From the NCBI GenBank assembly GCA_001790315.1, contig MGCE01000183.1, positions 1-14,240 of the forward strand: a stretch of DNA of 14,240 nt. Reading direction: 5' to 3'. Below the pieces are notes generated by a model, which worked only from the letters and a program-made list of their open reading frames with translations, was not told where the DNA came from and did not search any database. Both the position numbers and the translations under genes were made by a program. Of the stretch, positions 1 to 8,056 are shown piece by piece; the stretch's first letter is position 1, and each line of letters starts with the position of its first letter. Source of the DNA: Candidatus Rokubacteria bacterium RIFCSPLOWO2_02_FULL_72_37 (GTDB lineage Bacteria > Methylomirabilota > Methylomirabilia > Rokubacteriales > CSP1-6).

Positions 1-64
1 CGTCGAGCGCCTGCCGGAGCTCCACGCAGCCGGTGAACACGAACGGATTCGCCGCCGTGCGCAT
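1..64 (-). CDS. Start of an unidentified protein, cut off by the window edge
   Basis: An ATG overlaps the treY stop by one base (TGATG) and opens a frame that stays open to the window edge. Its first residues are MRTAANPFVFTGCVELRQAL. A good ribosome binding site (GGGAGG, about 5 bases before the ATG) lies inside the last treY codons, which supports real initiation and translational coupling to treY. Only 21 codons are visible and I do not recognise the family. Context suggests another trehalose or glucan enzyme, for example a debranching enzyme or glucanotransferase, but that is inference from position only. Confidence 0.6.
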   Translation of the reverse strand, partial: MRTAANPFVFTGCVELRQALD

Positions 65-3036
65 CAATCCTCCCGCACGAGGAGCGCCACCGGAAAGCTC
101 GTGAGCGCCTCGCCCAGACGCAGGGCGCCGTCGCGCGCCTCGATGCGCTCGTCGGTGAAGACGTTGCGGTATCGCCCGCCGAGCTCCTCCGGCAGGACGA
201 CGCGCGTGTCGTCGGACCAGTACCCGCGCCCGAACGGCGGCTCACTCGGCGGGCGCCGCGCGTAGAAGCGCGGCGCCAGCGCGAGCACGGCCTCCCCCGC
301 GCGCACGCGCGCGAAGGCGATGACGTGCACGGTGAGCGGCCCCGCGGCCTCGAGCGGCCGGTAGCCGCCTTCCCGGAACAGCGTGGCTCGCGCGCGGCGG
401 AGCGCGAGCGCCTGTCGGATCACGTACATCTTGACGCGTCCGTCCTCCTTCGCCTCCACGAGCTTGCGGGCGAGGGCGGCGAGGTCGCCGGTCTGCTCGA
501 TCTCGGCGACGAGCGTCTCGAGGGTCCGCCGACGGTACCCGAAGTCCACCGGACGGCGGTTGTCCGGGTCCACCAGGCTCAGATCCCAGAGCTCGGTCCC
601 CTGATAGAAGTCGGGCACACCCGGCATCACGATCTTGAGCAGGGTCTGCGACAGCGCGGTGTACATGCCCCACGCCGCCACGTCCCGCTGGAACGGCACG
701 AAGTCGTCGAGGAACGAGTTCTTCCCCGAGCGGTCGAGGATCGTCGCGACGAAGCGCCGGACGGCCGCGTCGTACTCGGGCCGCGGGTTGATCCAGCTCG
801 CGTTCACCTTGGCCTCGCGGAGCGCCTTGTACATGAACCGCTGGATGCGCTCGACGAAATCCCGGTACTCGTCGTCCGGCAGGCCCCCCACGGGCCAGGC
901 GCCCACCAGCGTCTGGTACAGGAGGTACTCCTCGTCGCCGGAGGGCGCCGGCTGCGCGCCGACGACGCCGCGATGGCGACGATTCGATCGATGCCACGCG
1001 CGGACGTGCTGCCTCCAGTCCCGCGGGATCTCGGAGAGCACGTCGATCCGCGCGCGCACGTCCTCGCTCCGCTTCGTATCGTGCGTGGACGTGGCCGAGA
1101 GCGATCCCGGCCATCGCTCCTGGCGGAGCGCGTTGAGCTGGTGGAAGCGTTCGGGCGACGTGCCGAACCGACCGGGGTCGCCGCCGACCTCGTTGAGCGC
1201 GATCAGGCGGTTGTACCGGTAGTGCGCCGTGTCCTCGACGCCCTTGGCCGTGATCGGACCGGTGAGCTGCTGGAACTTGCGCACGAAGGCGAGCTGCTCC
1301 TGGCGCTCGGTCTCGCTGCGGCCCGCCGGAAACTCGAGACAGAGCAGGTCGCGGATGAACTCGAACACGAAGGCGCTCGTGCCGGGGTTTCGCCACTTGG
1401 CCAGTGCCACCGCCTGCTCGACATAGCGGCGATCGCGCTCGGTGACGCCGCCGCCGGTGTCGCCGATATAGGTCCGATAGACCGGGAAGCACGCGATGAT
1501 CTCGCGCAGCGCCGCGGTGAGGCTCCGGTCGGTGAAGTCCCGCGAGACCCGGTGCCGCTCGGAGATCCGGGCGAGCCGGTGCCCGAGCACGGCCAGCTCG
1601 CTCGACATCGACGTGTCCATGACGAGCTTCTTGGTCTGGTACGCGATGTCGTCGAAGTGCGGCCGGACGCCGACGAACCGCGCGTACGTGTCCTCCAGCG
1701 CGCGCGCGGCGGCGGGCTCGACGAAGAGCCCGGCGAGCGTCGTCAGCACCTCGTACCCCGTGGTGCCGTCCACCGGCCAGTGCGCGGGCAGCTCTTCGCC
1801 GGGCGCGAGGATCTTCTCGACGACGATGTAGAAGGGCCGTGCGTCTGCGCCGTGCGGCTCCCCGACCAGCCTGTGCTCGTACTCGGCGAGGAGCGCCTCC
1901 CGCGCCGCCCCGTCGGCGCCTCGGGCGGGACCGAGGGCGCGCTCCACCCAGCAGTGGCGCTGGAGCTCGGCGAGATACTGCGCGGGCGCGTAGAGCCCGT
2001 CCGGGTGGTCGACGCGGAGCCCCGTCACCCAGCCCTCGCGCACCAGCCGGAAGATCACCCGGTGCGCCGCGGTGAAGACCGCGGGTTCCTCCATCCGGAT
2101 CGCCGCCAGCTCGTTGATGTCGAAGAAGCGGCGGTAGTTGATCTCGTCCGCCGCGACCTGCCAGAACGCGAGGCGGTACGCCTGCGCGCCGAGCAGCTCG
2201 TCGAGCAGGTCGAAGCTCGCGGGGTCGCCCTTCAGCCCGTTGAAACGGGTGACGGCGCCCTCCACATGGGCCGCGACCGTCGGGGATTCCGCGCACAGGG
2301 CCGCGAGGCGCCGCCGGATGACCACCCGCTCGCGGTTGCGCTCCTCGAGCCGGGCCGGATCGGTCTCGGTCTGCGGCGGGAGATGGCCCAGGGCGGTCAG
2401 AATGCTCTGGAGCTCGAGCGCGTGCGGGTCGGCGGGGCCGAGCGCGGTGAGCGCCTCGTCGACGCAGCCACCGAGGATCCGCGCCCATGAGCGCGGGGCC
2501 ACCGGCAGGAGCGTGTCGTAGTAGCGGATGAAGAACGCGCCCTCGCGGAACTCGAGCACGAGCTCTCGATTCTCGAGGACGCGGCCGTACTGGTCGCCCA
2601 GGATGGGCAGCAGCACCTTGTTCTTCAGCTCCGGCTTGAGCGGGTCCCAGTCGATGTCGAAGTGGGCTGCGTAGGGTGACGCCGGGCCGTTCTCGAGCAC
2701 GTCCATCCACCACGCGTTGCGGCTTCCGGCGATCCCCATGTGGTTCGGCACCACGTCCAGGATCTGGCCCATCTCGCGGGCGCGGAGCGCCTCGGCAAAG
2801 GCCGTGTAGTCCGCCTCGGTGCCCAGCGCCGCGTTGAGCCGCCCGTGGTCCGAGACGTCGTACCCGTGCGAGGCCGCCGAGCTCGGCTGCAGCAGCGGCG
2901 ACAGATAGCAGTCCGTGATGCCGAGCGCGTCGAGGTACGGGACGGCAGCCGTCGCGTCGACGAACGTGAACGTCCGGTCGAGCTGCAGCCGGTACGTCGA
3001 CCCCGGGATGCGCCGCGGCGCTTCGATGCTATCCAT
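64..3036 (-). CDS. treY: Maltooligosyltrehalose synthase (GH13 family)
   Basis: Converts the reducing-end alpha-1,4 linkage of maltooligosaccharides to an alpha,alpha-1,1 linkage, giving maltooligosyltrehalose, the first step of the TreY/TreZ route; cytosolic. The 990-residue protein shows the GH13 motifs: DVVPNHM (94-100), the TreY hallmark YRRFFDINELAAIR (301-314), GLRVDHPDGL with nucleophile D343, VVEKIL with acid/base E407, and STHDTKRSED with D653. The C-terminal barrel motif PGVPDFYQGTELWDLSLVDPDNRRPVDF is also family-typical. It is longer than the roughly 720-770 residue archaeal and mycobacterial enzymes, mostly through the region 180-300 and the C-terminal part. The ATG overlaps the treZ stop by 8 bases, so the two genes are co-translated. 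Upstream Shine-Dalgarno is weak (GAGCGG). Confidence 0.97.
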   Translation of the reverse strand: MDSIEAPRRIPGSTYRLQLDRTFTFVDATAAVPYLDALGITDCYLSPLLQPSSAASHGYDVSDHGRLNAALGTEADYTAFAEALRAREMGQILDVVPNHMGIAGSRNAWWMDVLENGPASPYAAHFDIDWDPLKPELKNKVLLPILGDQYGRVLENRELVLEFREGAFFIRYYDTLLPVAPRSWARILGGCVDEALTALGPADPHALELQSILTALGHLPPQTETDPARLEERNRERVVIRRRLAALCAESPTVAAHVEGAVTRFNGLKGDPASFDLLDELLGAQAYRLAFWQVAADEINYRRFFDINELAAIRMEEPAVFTAAHRVIFRLVREGWVTGLRVDHPDGLYAPAQYLAELQRHCWVERALGPARGADGAAREALLAEYEHRLVGEPHGADARPFYIVVEKILAPGEELPAHWPVDGTTGYEVLTTLAGLFVEPAAARALEDTYARFVGVRPHFDDIAYQTKKLVMDTSMSSELAVLGHRLARISERHRVSRDFTDRSLTAALREIIACFPVYRTYIGDTGGGVTERDRRYVEQAVALAKWRNPGTSAFVFEFIRDLLCLEFPAGRSETERQEQLAFVRKFQQLTGPITAKGVEDTAHYRYNRLIALNEVGGDPGRFGTSPERFHQLNALRQERWPGSLSATSTHDTKRSEDVRARIDVLSEIPRDWRQHVRAWHRSNRRHRGVVGAQPAPSGDEEYLLYQTLVGAWPVGGLPDDEYRDFVERIQRFMYKALREAKVNASWINPRPEYDAAVRRFVATILDRSGKNSFLDDFVPFQRDVAAWGMYTALSQTLLKIVMPGVPDFYQGTELWDLSLVDPDNRRPVDFGYRRRTLETLVAEIEQTGDLAALARKLVEAKEDGRVKMYVIRQALALRRARATLFREGGYRPLEAAGPLTVHVIAFARVRAGEAVLALAPRFYARRPPSEPPFGRGYWSDDTRVVLPEELGGRYRNVFTDERIEARDGALRLGEALTSFPVALLVRED

Positions 3037-4852
3037 CGGTCCGCTCGGTCAAATAGTACGCCACGTGCCAGGGGCCGAACCGGCCCCCGTCGGAGGCACC
3101 GGCGTCGAGCGCGAGCAGGCGGCGCGCCGCCGTGGTCGGACCCGTCGGGGCGACGACCGGCTTCGGCCCGAGGTTCGCGGTGAGCGTGAGCCGGGCGCCG
3201 GAGGCGAACGTCCATTCGACGACGAGCCCGGTGTCGCCGGCGCGCAGCGTGCGCGCGCCGACGAGGTCGCGGCGGAGAAGGGGGACGATCACGCGCTGCC
3301 GGAGTCGCAGCAGCCGGCGCATCCACGTCCGGTGGCCCCGGTGCCCGGCGCGCGTGAGCGCGGTCCAGTCGAGCATCGAACGGCGCACGGTGCTCTCGTC
3401 CTGCGGGTCCGGGATGCGGGCACGGCTCGCCGGATCCGCGAACGCGGGGAAGCGGGCGAACTCGCGTCGGCGTCCCTCGGTGACGCTCGCCGCGAGCTCC
3501 GGCCCGAAGTCGCAGAAGAAGAGGAAGGGCTCGCGCGCGGCCCACTCCTGGCCCATGAAGAGCAGCGGGGGCGAGGGCGCGAGGAGCAGCAGCGCGGTCA
3601 CCGCGCGGTGCGCCGGCGCCGGCGCGATCTCGGAGAGCCGCTCGCCCAGGGCACGGTTACCCACCTGGTCGTGGTTCTGCAGGAAGCTCACGAAGGCGGT
3701 GAGCGGCACCCCGGCGGTCGAGGCGCCGCGCGGACGCTCGCGGTAGACGGAGCGCTCGCCCTGGTAGGCGAACCCCTCGGTGAGGCACCGCGCGAGCGCG
3801 CCGACCGGATCCGCGTAGTCCACGTAGTATCCGTCGCGCTCCCCGGTGGCCAGCACGTGGAGGGCGTGGTGGATGTCGTCGTTCCACTGCGCCGCGTACA
3901 GCCGTCGGCCCGCGGCGTCCGGACGAAGCCAGCGCGCCTCGTTGCCGTCGTTCTCGAGCACGAGGTGCACCCGGCGCCGGTCCGCGAAGCGCGCCCGCAC
4001 GCTCTGGGCGATCTCCTCGAGAATGTGGGGCGTCGAGTCGTCGTAGATCGCGTGGACGGCGTCGAGCCGGAGCCCGTCGACGTGGTATTCCTCGAGCCAG
4101 TAGAGGGCGTTCTCCCTGAAGAACGCGCGGACGTCCGCACTCCCCTCGCCGTCGAAGTTGATCGCGTCTCCCCACGGCGTCACGTGGCGACGGCTGAAGA
4201 ATGCGGGCGCATAGGCGTGCAAGTAGTTCCCCTCGGGGCCGAAGTGGTTGTAGACGACGTCGAGGAAGACCGCGAGCCGGCGCTCATGGCAGGCCGCGAC
4301 GAACGACTTCAGGTCTTCCGGGCGACCGTACCATCGCGCGGGCGCGAAGGGCAGCACGCCGTCGTAGCCCCAGCCCCATCGGCCGGGGAAGGCGGCGAGC
4401 GGCATCAGCTCGACCGCGGTGACGCCGAGGTCGGCGAGATGATCGAGTCGCGCCTGGGCGGCCGCCAGCGTGCCCTCCGGGGTGAACGTGCCCACGTGGA
4501 GCTCGTAGAAGACCATCGTCTCCCACGCGCGACCGCGCCAGCCGCCGTCGGTCCACTCGAACCGCTCGGGATCCACGACCTCGCTCGGGCCATGCACGTC
4601 CTCGGGCTGGAAGCGCGACGCCGGGTCCGGCACCAGCCGGCGGCCGTCGATGCGGTAGTGGTAACGCGTTCCGTGGCCCGCGCGCGGGACCGTCGCCTCG
4701 AACCATCCGCCGCCCGCGGGCGCGAGCGCGCGCGCGTCGTGGCCCTCCACGCACAGGTCGACCCTGTCCGCGCGAGGCGCCCAGAGTCGGAAGCGCACCC
4801 CGCCAGCTGGCTGCACCTCGGCGCCGAAGGGCATGGCGTGTCGGGATCTCAT
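3029..4852 (-). CDS. treZ: Malto-oligosyltrehalose trehalohydrolase (GH13 family)
   Basis: Releases trehalose from maltooligosyltrehalose, the second step after TreY; cytosolic. From the ATG at 4852 it has 607 residues, normal for the family. Residues 1-100 form the N-terminal CBM48-type beta domain (FGAEVQPAGGVRFRLWAPRA). The catalytic barrel follows, with DVVYNHFGPEGNY (198-210), GLRLDAVHAIYD with nucleophile D264, LVLENDGNE with acid E300, and QNHDQVGNR with D395. The frame is open upstream to 5134 but that would run into otsB, so it is not used. A second ATG at 4834 (MPFGAEVQ) is an equally credible start and gives 601 residues. Neither start has a strong Shine-Dalgarno. An 86-base gap separates it from otsB and holds a sigma54-like promoter. 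Confidence 0.96.
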   Translation of the reverse strand: MRSRHAMPFGAEVQPAGGVRFRLWAPRADRVDLCVEGHDARALAPAGGGWFEATVPRAGHGTRYHYRIDGRRLVPDPASRFQPEDVHGPSEVVDPERFEWTDGGWRGRAWETMVFYELHVGTFTPEGTLAAAQARLDHLADLGVTAVELMPLAAFPGRWGWGYDGVLPFAPARWYGRPEDLKSFVAACHERRLAVFLDVVYNHFGPEGNYLHAYAPAFFSRRHVTPWGDAINFDGEGSADVRAFFRENALYWLEEYHVDGLRLDAVHAIYDDSTPHILEEIAQSVRARFADRRRVHLVLENDGNEARWLRPDAAGRRLYAAQWNDDIHHALHVLATGERDGYYVDYADPVGALARCLTEGFAYQGERSVYRERPRGASTAGVPLTAFVSFLQNHDQVGNRALGERLSEIAPAPAHRAVTALLLLAPSPPLLFMGQEWAAREPFLFFCDFGPELAASVTEGRRREFARFPAFADPASRARIPDPQDESTVRRSMLDWTALTRAGHRGHRTWMRRLLRLRQRVIVPLLRRDLVGARTLRAGDTGLVVEWTFASGARLTLTANLGPKPVVAPTGPTTAARRLLALDAGASDGGRFGPWHVAYYLTERTDG

Positions 4853-4871
4853 GAAGAAAGCACCATGTTCT

Positions 4872-4887
4872 GGCAAGGGCAGTGCCA
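4872..4887 (-). promoter_or_regulatory. Candidate sigma54 (-24/-12) promoter for treZ-treY
   Basis: Read on the minus strand the element is TGGCAC-N5-TTGC, matching every core base of the RpoN consensus and giving the required GG-N10-GC spacing. It lies in the 86-base otsB-treZ gap. The -12 GC falls at 4874-4873, so the start site would be near 4861, about 9 bases before the ATG at 4852 or 27 bases before the ATG at 4834. The short leader would favour the second ATG. No activator-binding palindrome was identified upstream, and the region there is otsB coding sequence. The sequence match is seen directly; function is inferred. Confidence 0.55.
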
Positions 4888-4938
4888 CGGCCTGGCCCGT
4901 TCGCGCGACGCAGCGAAAACCCGTGACGGCGCGCTCAG

Positions 4939-5799
4939 TTAGGACGCCGGTGGTCCTGATGGTCGGCGCAGCGCCGCCACGACACGGTGTCGCGGCTTCG
5001 ACAGCGTGACGCCCCGCTCGCGCGCGTCGAGCATCCGCACGATCGCGCGCAGCAGCGCGTGGACCTCGTGGACGCCGCGCACCACGTGCTCGGCCGTGGT
5101 CGGCACCGCCCCGACGCGCACCGTCACGGCGCATCGCCGCAGCGCCTTGAACGCGGCTTCGTCCGTCGTGTCATCGCCGACGTAGAGCACGGTCGCGCGC
5201 CCGGGCAGCGCCGCACCGAGTCGCCGGGCGATCCAGCGGGCCGCCGCGCCCTTGTCCCAGCCGACGCGCGGGACGAAGTCGAACACCTTGCGGCCCGCGA
5301 TCAGCGAGAGGTCCGGAGCGCGGCGCGCCACGCGCGCCGCGGCCCGGCGCACCTCCCCGACCCGGGACGGGGCCACGCGGCGGTAGTGCAGGCTCACCGC
5401 GAGCCCCTTCCACTCGAGCCGGGCGCCGGGAATGCCCCGCACCGCGGCGGCAAGCAGGCGGCGCGCGGCGGCGACGCGCGCCCGGCGTGCCGCCGGGTGC
5501 CGGAAGGACAGGCCCGCGCCGGCGATCTCGAGCCCGTGGCAACCCCCGTAGACGACGCGACGCACGCCGACCCGGCGCCGGATGTCGACGAGCGCGCGAC
5601 CGGAGAGGATCGCCAGCCCCACGCGCGGCTGGGCCGCGAGCGTCGCGAGCGTCGCCCGCACCGCCGGGGCGAGGCGGGCCGCGCTGGGCGAGGCGACGAT
5701 CGGCGTCAGCGTCCCGTCGTAGTCGAGGATCGCGATGAGCGCACGCTCGGGCCCGAGCGCGCGCTCGATGCGGGCGAGCAGGCGCGGCGGCAGGTTCAG
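4939..5799 (-). CDS. otsB: Trehalose-6-phosphate phosphatase (HAD family)
   Basis: Dephosphorylates trehalose-6-phosphate made by OtsA to give free trehalose. HAD motifs are all visible: I, DYDGTLTPI; II, LAILSGR; the conserved HGLE block; III, the lysine of GWDKGAA; IV, VGDDTTDEAAF. The frame is open to a GTG at 5865 (308 residues), but that start lies 70 bases inside otsA with no Shine-Dalgarno. A CTG at 5799 overlaps the otsA stop as CTGA, has AGGGA just before it, and gives 286 residues beginning LNLPPRLLARIERALG, a sensible length. I place the start there, while noting that automated calling would choose 5865. The stop is TAA at 4941-4939. It forms a pair with otsA directly upstream. Confidence 0.9.
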   Translation of the reverse strand: MNLPPRLLARIERALGPERALIAILDYDGTLTPIVASPSAARLAPAVRATLATLAAQPRVGLAILSGRALVDIRRRVGVRRVVYGGCHGLEIAGAGLSFRHPAARRARVAAARRLLAAAVRGIPGARLEWKGLAVSLHYRRVAPSRVGEVRRAAARVARRAPDLSLIAGRKVFDFVPRVGWDKGAAARWIARRLGAALPGRATVLYVGDDTTDEAAFKALRRCAVTVRVGAVPTTAEHVVRGVHEVHALLRAIVRMLDARERGVTLSKPRHRVVAALRRPSGPPAS

Positions 5800-8030
5800 G
5801 TTTCCCTGGTCCCGGCCACTTCGATCGGGATCCGGGTCAGCTCGCTCAGCAGCAGGCCAGCCCACTGATAGATGTTGTGCTCGCGCACCGTGCGCCGCAT
5901 GCGGGCCATCCGGGCGGCGCGCTCCTCGGGCGCCATCTCGATCGCCGTGCGGATGGCCTCGGCGGTTCCCTCGATGTCGTACGGGTTCACGAGCAACGCG
6001 TCGCGCAGCTCACGCGCCGCGCCCGTGAAGCGGCTCAGGATCAGCACGCCGTCGTCGTCATCGCGGACCGAGACGAACTCCTTGGCGACCAGGTTCATTC
6101 CGTCGTGGAGCGAGGTCACCATGCAGAAGTCCGCGTGTCGGTAGTACGCCCAGATCTCGCGGTGCTCGTAGTGTCGGTTGAGGTAGATGATCGGCCGCCA
6201 GCTCCGCGTCTGGAGCGCCTGGTTGATCTCGCTGATCGTCTGCTCCACCTCGCGCTGGAGCTCCTGGTAGCGCGGGATCGTCGAGCGGCTCGGCGCCGCG
6301 AGCTGGACGAACACGACGCGCTCGCGATACTCCGGGTAGCGCTCGAAGAACCAGCGCAGCGCGCGGAAGCGCTCGGGCAGGCCCTTGGTGTAGTCGACGC
6401 GTTCGACGCCGACGCCGAGGAACTCGGCGGAGATCCCCAGCTCCTGCAGCAGGTTCGCGCGCGAGGTCGCCGGTGGCTCGTCCACGAACTCGGGCGCGAC
6501 GCTGATCGGGAACGGCTTGACGAAGGTCTCGTGCTCGCCCCGGAGGACCGAGAAGTGCTCCCAGTCGATCCGCGCCTCGATCGCGCGCTCGACCGTCTCG
6601 AGAAAGTTGTTGCAGTGGTACTGCGTGTGGAAGCCGATGAGGTCCGCGCCGAGCATGCCGAGCAGCAGCTCGCGCTGCCACGGGCAGATGCCGAACGCCT
6701 CGAAGTTCGGCCACGGGATGTGCCAGAAGATCGCGACCCGCGCGTCGGGCCGCTCGGCCTTGACGAGCGAGGGCAGCAGCGCGAAGTGGTAGTCCTGGAT
6801 CAGGACGAGCGGCGACTCCTCCTTCTCGATCTCCTCGAGCACGGTGACCGCGAACTTGCGGTTGGCCTCGAGGTAGTGCGCGAAGTCGCTCGGCCGGAAC
6901 ACGGGCCGCGTGTGGACGATGTGGCAGAGCGGCCAGAGCCCCTCGTTGGCGAACCCGTAGTAGTAGCCCGCCTCCTCCTCCTTCGTGAGCCAGACCCGGC
7001 GCAGCGTGTAGCGCGGATCGTCCTCGGGCAGCCCGAGGCGGCCCCGGTCGTCCGCGGCCTCGCGGTCCGCATCGCCGCTGCCGTGCGCGACCCAGACACC
7101 GCCGCACGCGCGCATCATCGGCTCCATCGCGGTCACGAGCCCGCTGGCCGGCGTCTGGGCCAGGATCCGCCCGCCGCGCCGCACGTGGCTCACGGGCTCG
7201 CGGTTCGACACGACGACGAGCGGCCGGCCCGCGAGGCGGAGGCTGACGAACTGCTTCAGACGTTCCTCTGTCCAGATCGTCTCGCCGGCCAGGCGCAGCG
7301 CGGCTTCCTGCTCCGCCGCCGCCTGCGCCTTGTGGAAGCTGCCGGCGAGCCGCGAGACCTCGAGCGCGAGCGGGCCGAAGAGGTTCGCGTCAGGCACCTC
7401 GGGCGGCGGCGCCGGGCGCCCGGTGCGCAGCTCCTTCGTCCACGCCGAGAGCTTGGCCATCGGCCCCGTGATGCTGGCCCGCACCACCGCGAGCGCGATC
7501 AGCGTCAGCACGACGGCGAGGACGAGAAAGCGGACGGCGTTGTATTGCCAGAGCTCCCACTCGGCGGTGACGAGGTGGCCGGCGTCGAGGACCACGAGGA
7601 GCGCCCCGACCGGGCGGTCGTCGCGCAGCAGCGGTGCCGCGTAGACGTACTGCCGCGAGCCTTCGAACTCGCGGAAGCCGCGCTGCGCCTCGCCGCTCGT
7701 CAGCGCCTCGGTCACCTCCGGCACTGCGGCCGGCAGGATCGGCTGCAGGTCGGGCGTCGCCACCATGAGGCTGGCGAGCCGGTCGTAGACCGCGATCCCG
7801 CGCTGGGGCTTGCCGAGCTTCTTCAAGATGCGCTCGACGCCGGCCGTCGAGCCACGAGCGACCTGCGGCTCGATCGCCTCCTTCAACCCCTCGCCGAGCA
7901 GCACGGCGCGGCGCCCCAGGTCGGCGACGAGCCGTCCCTTCTCCTCGCGGACCTGCACGACGGCGAAGGCGCCGAGCACGAGCAGCGCCGCGAGCCAGAG
8001 CGCGCCAACGAGACGAATCGTGAACTTCAT
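5796..8030 (-). CDS. otsA: Membrane-anchored trehalose-6-phosphate synthase with N-terminal sensor-like module (GT20)
   Basis: Transfers glucose from UDP- or other NDP-glucose to glucose-6-phosphate to make trehalose-6-phosphate. Of 744 residues, only about 270-735 are the GT20 catalytic domain: VVVSNREP (272-279), IQDYHFALLP with D413 and H415, HIPWP (437-441), VERVDYTKGLPERF with R544 and K549 (matching E. coli OtsA R262 and K267), and LHDGMNLVAKEF with D643 and E651. The first 270 residues are not part of usual OtsA. They show a membrane segment (about 8-28), an extracytoplasmic region (29-164) ending in YVYAAPLLRDDRPVGALLVV like CACHE/PAS sensor domains, a second membrane segment (166-186), and a HAMP-like linker with P190 and coiled sequence to about 245. 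Start ATG has AAGG five bases upstream and lies 26 bases after the AMIN gene. Confidence 0.95.
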   Translation of the reverse strand: MKFTIRLVGALWLAALLVLGAFAVVQVREEKGRLVADLGRRAVLLGEGLKEAIEPQVARGSTAGVERILKKLGKPQRGIAVYDRLASLMVATPDLQPILPAAVPEVTEALTSGEAQRGFREFEGSRQYVYAAPLLRDDRPVGALLVVLDAGHLVTAEWELWQYNAVRFLVLAVVLTLIALAVVRASITGPMAKLSAWTKELRTGRPAPPPEVPDANLFGPLALEVSRLAGSFHKAQAAAEQEAALRLAGETIWTEERLKQFVSLRLAGRPLVVVSNREPVSHVRRGGRILAQTPASGLVTAMEPMMRACGGVWVAHGSGDADREAADDRGRLGLPEDDPRYTLRRVWLTKEEEAGYYYGFANEGLWPLCHIVHTRPVFRPSDFAHYLEANRKFAVTVLEEIEKEESPLVLIQDYHFALLPSLVKAERPDARVAIFWHIPWPNFEAFGICPWQRELLLGMLGADLIGFHTQYHCNNFLETVERAIEARIDWEHFSVLRGEHETFVKPFPISVAPEFVDEPPATSRANLLQELGISAEFLGVGVERVDYTKGLPERFRALRWFFERYPEYRERVVFVQLAAPSRSTIPRYQELQREVEQTISEINQALQTRSWRPIIYLNRHYEHREIWAYYRHADFCMVTSLHDGMNLVAKEFVSVRDDDDGVLILSRFTGAARELRDALLVNPYDIEGTAEAIRTAIEMAPEERAARMARMRRTVREHNIYQWAGLLLSELTRIPIEVAGTRET

Positions 8031-8056
8031 GATGACCTTGCCGGAGGCTCCTCAGT

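Noticed and set aside
325..2490. 721-codon open frame on the plus strand opposite treY
   Set aside because: Antisense shadow in very GC-rich DNA; composition is Arg/Val/Glu/Leu-biased with no recognisable domain, while the opposite strand encodes a complete TreY.
4880..4896. Small inverted repeat GCCA/TGGC over the sigma54-like -24 region
   Set aside because: Four-base arms are expected by chance at this GC content.
4905..4941. Possible terminator after otsB (CCG-TCA-CGG followed by GTTTT)
   Set aside because: Only three base pairs in the stem and a short T-run; too weak to call a rho-independent terminator.
4853..5134. N-terminal extension of the treZ frame
   Set aside because: Would overlap the otsB C-terminus, shows no family similarity, and the TreZ beta domain begins right after the ATGs at 4852 and 4834.
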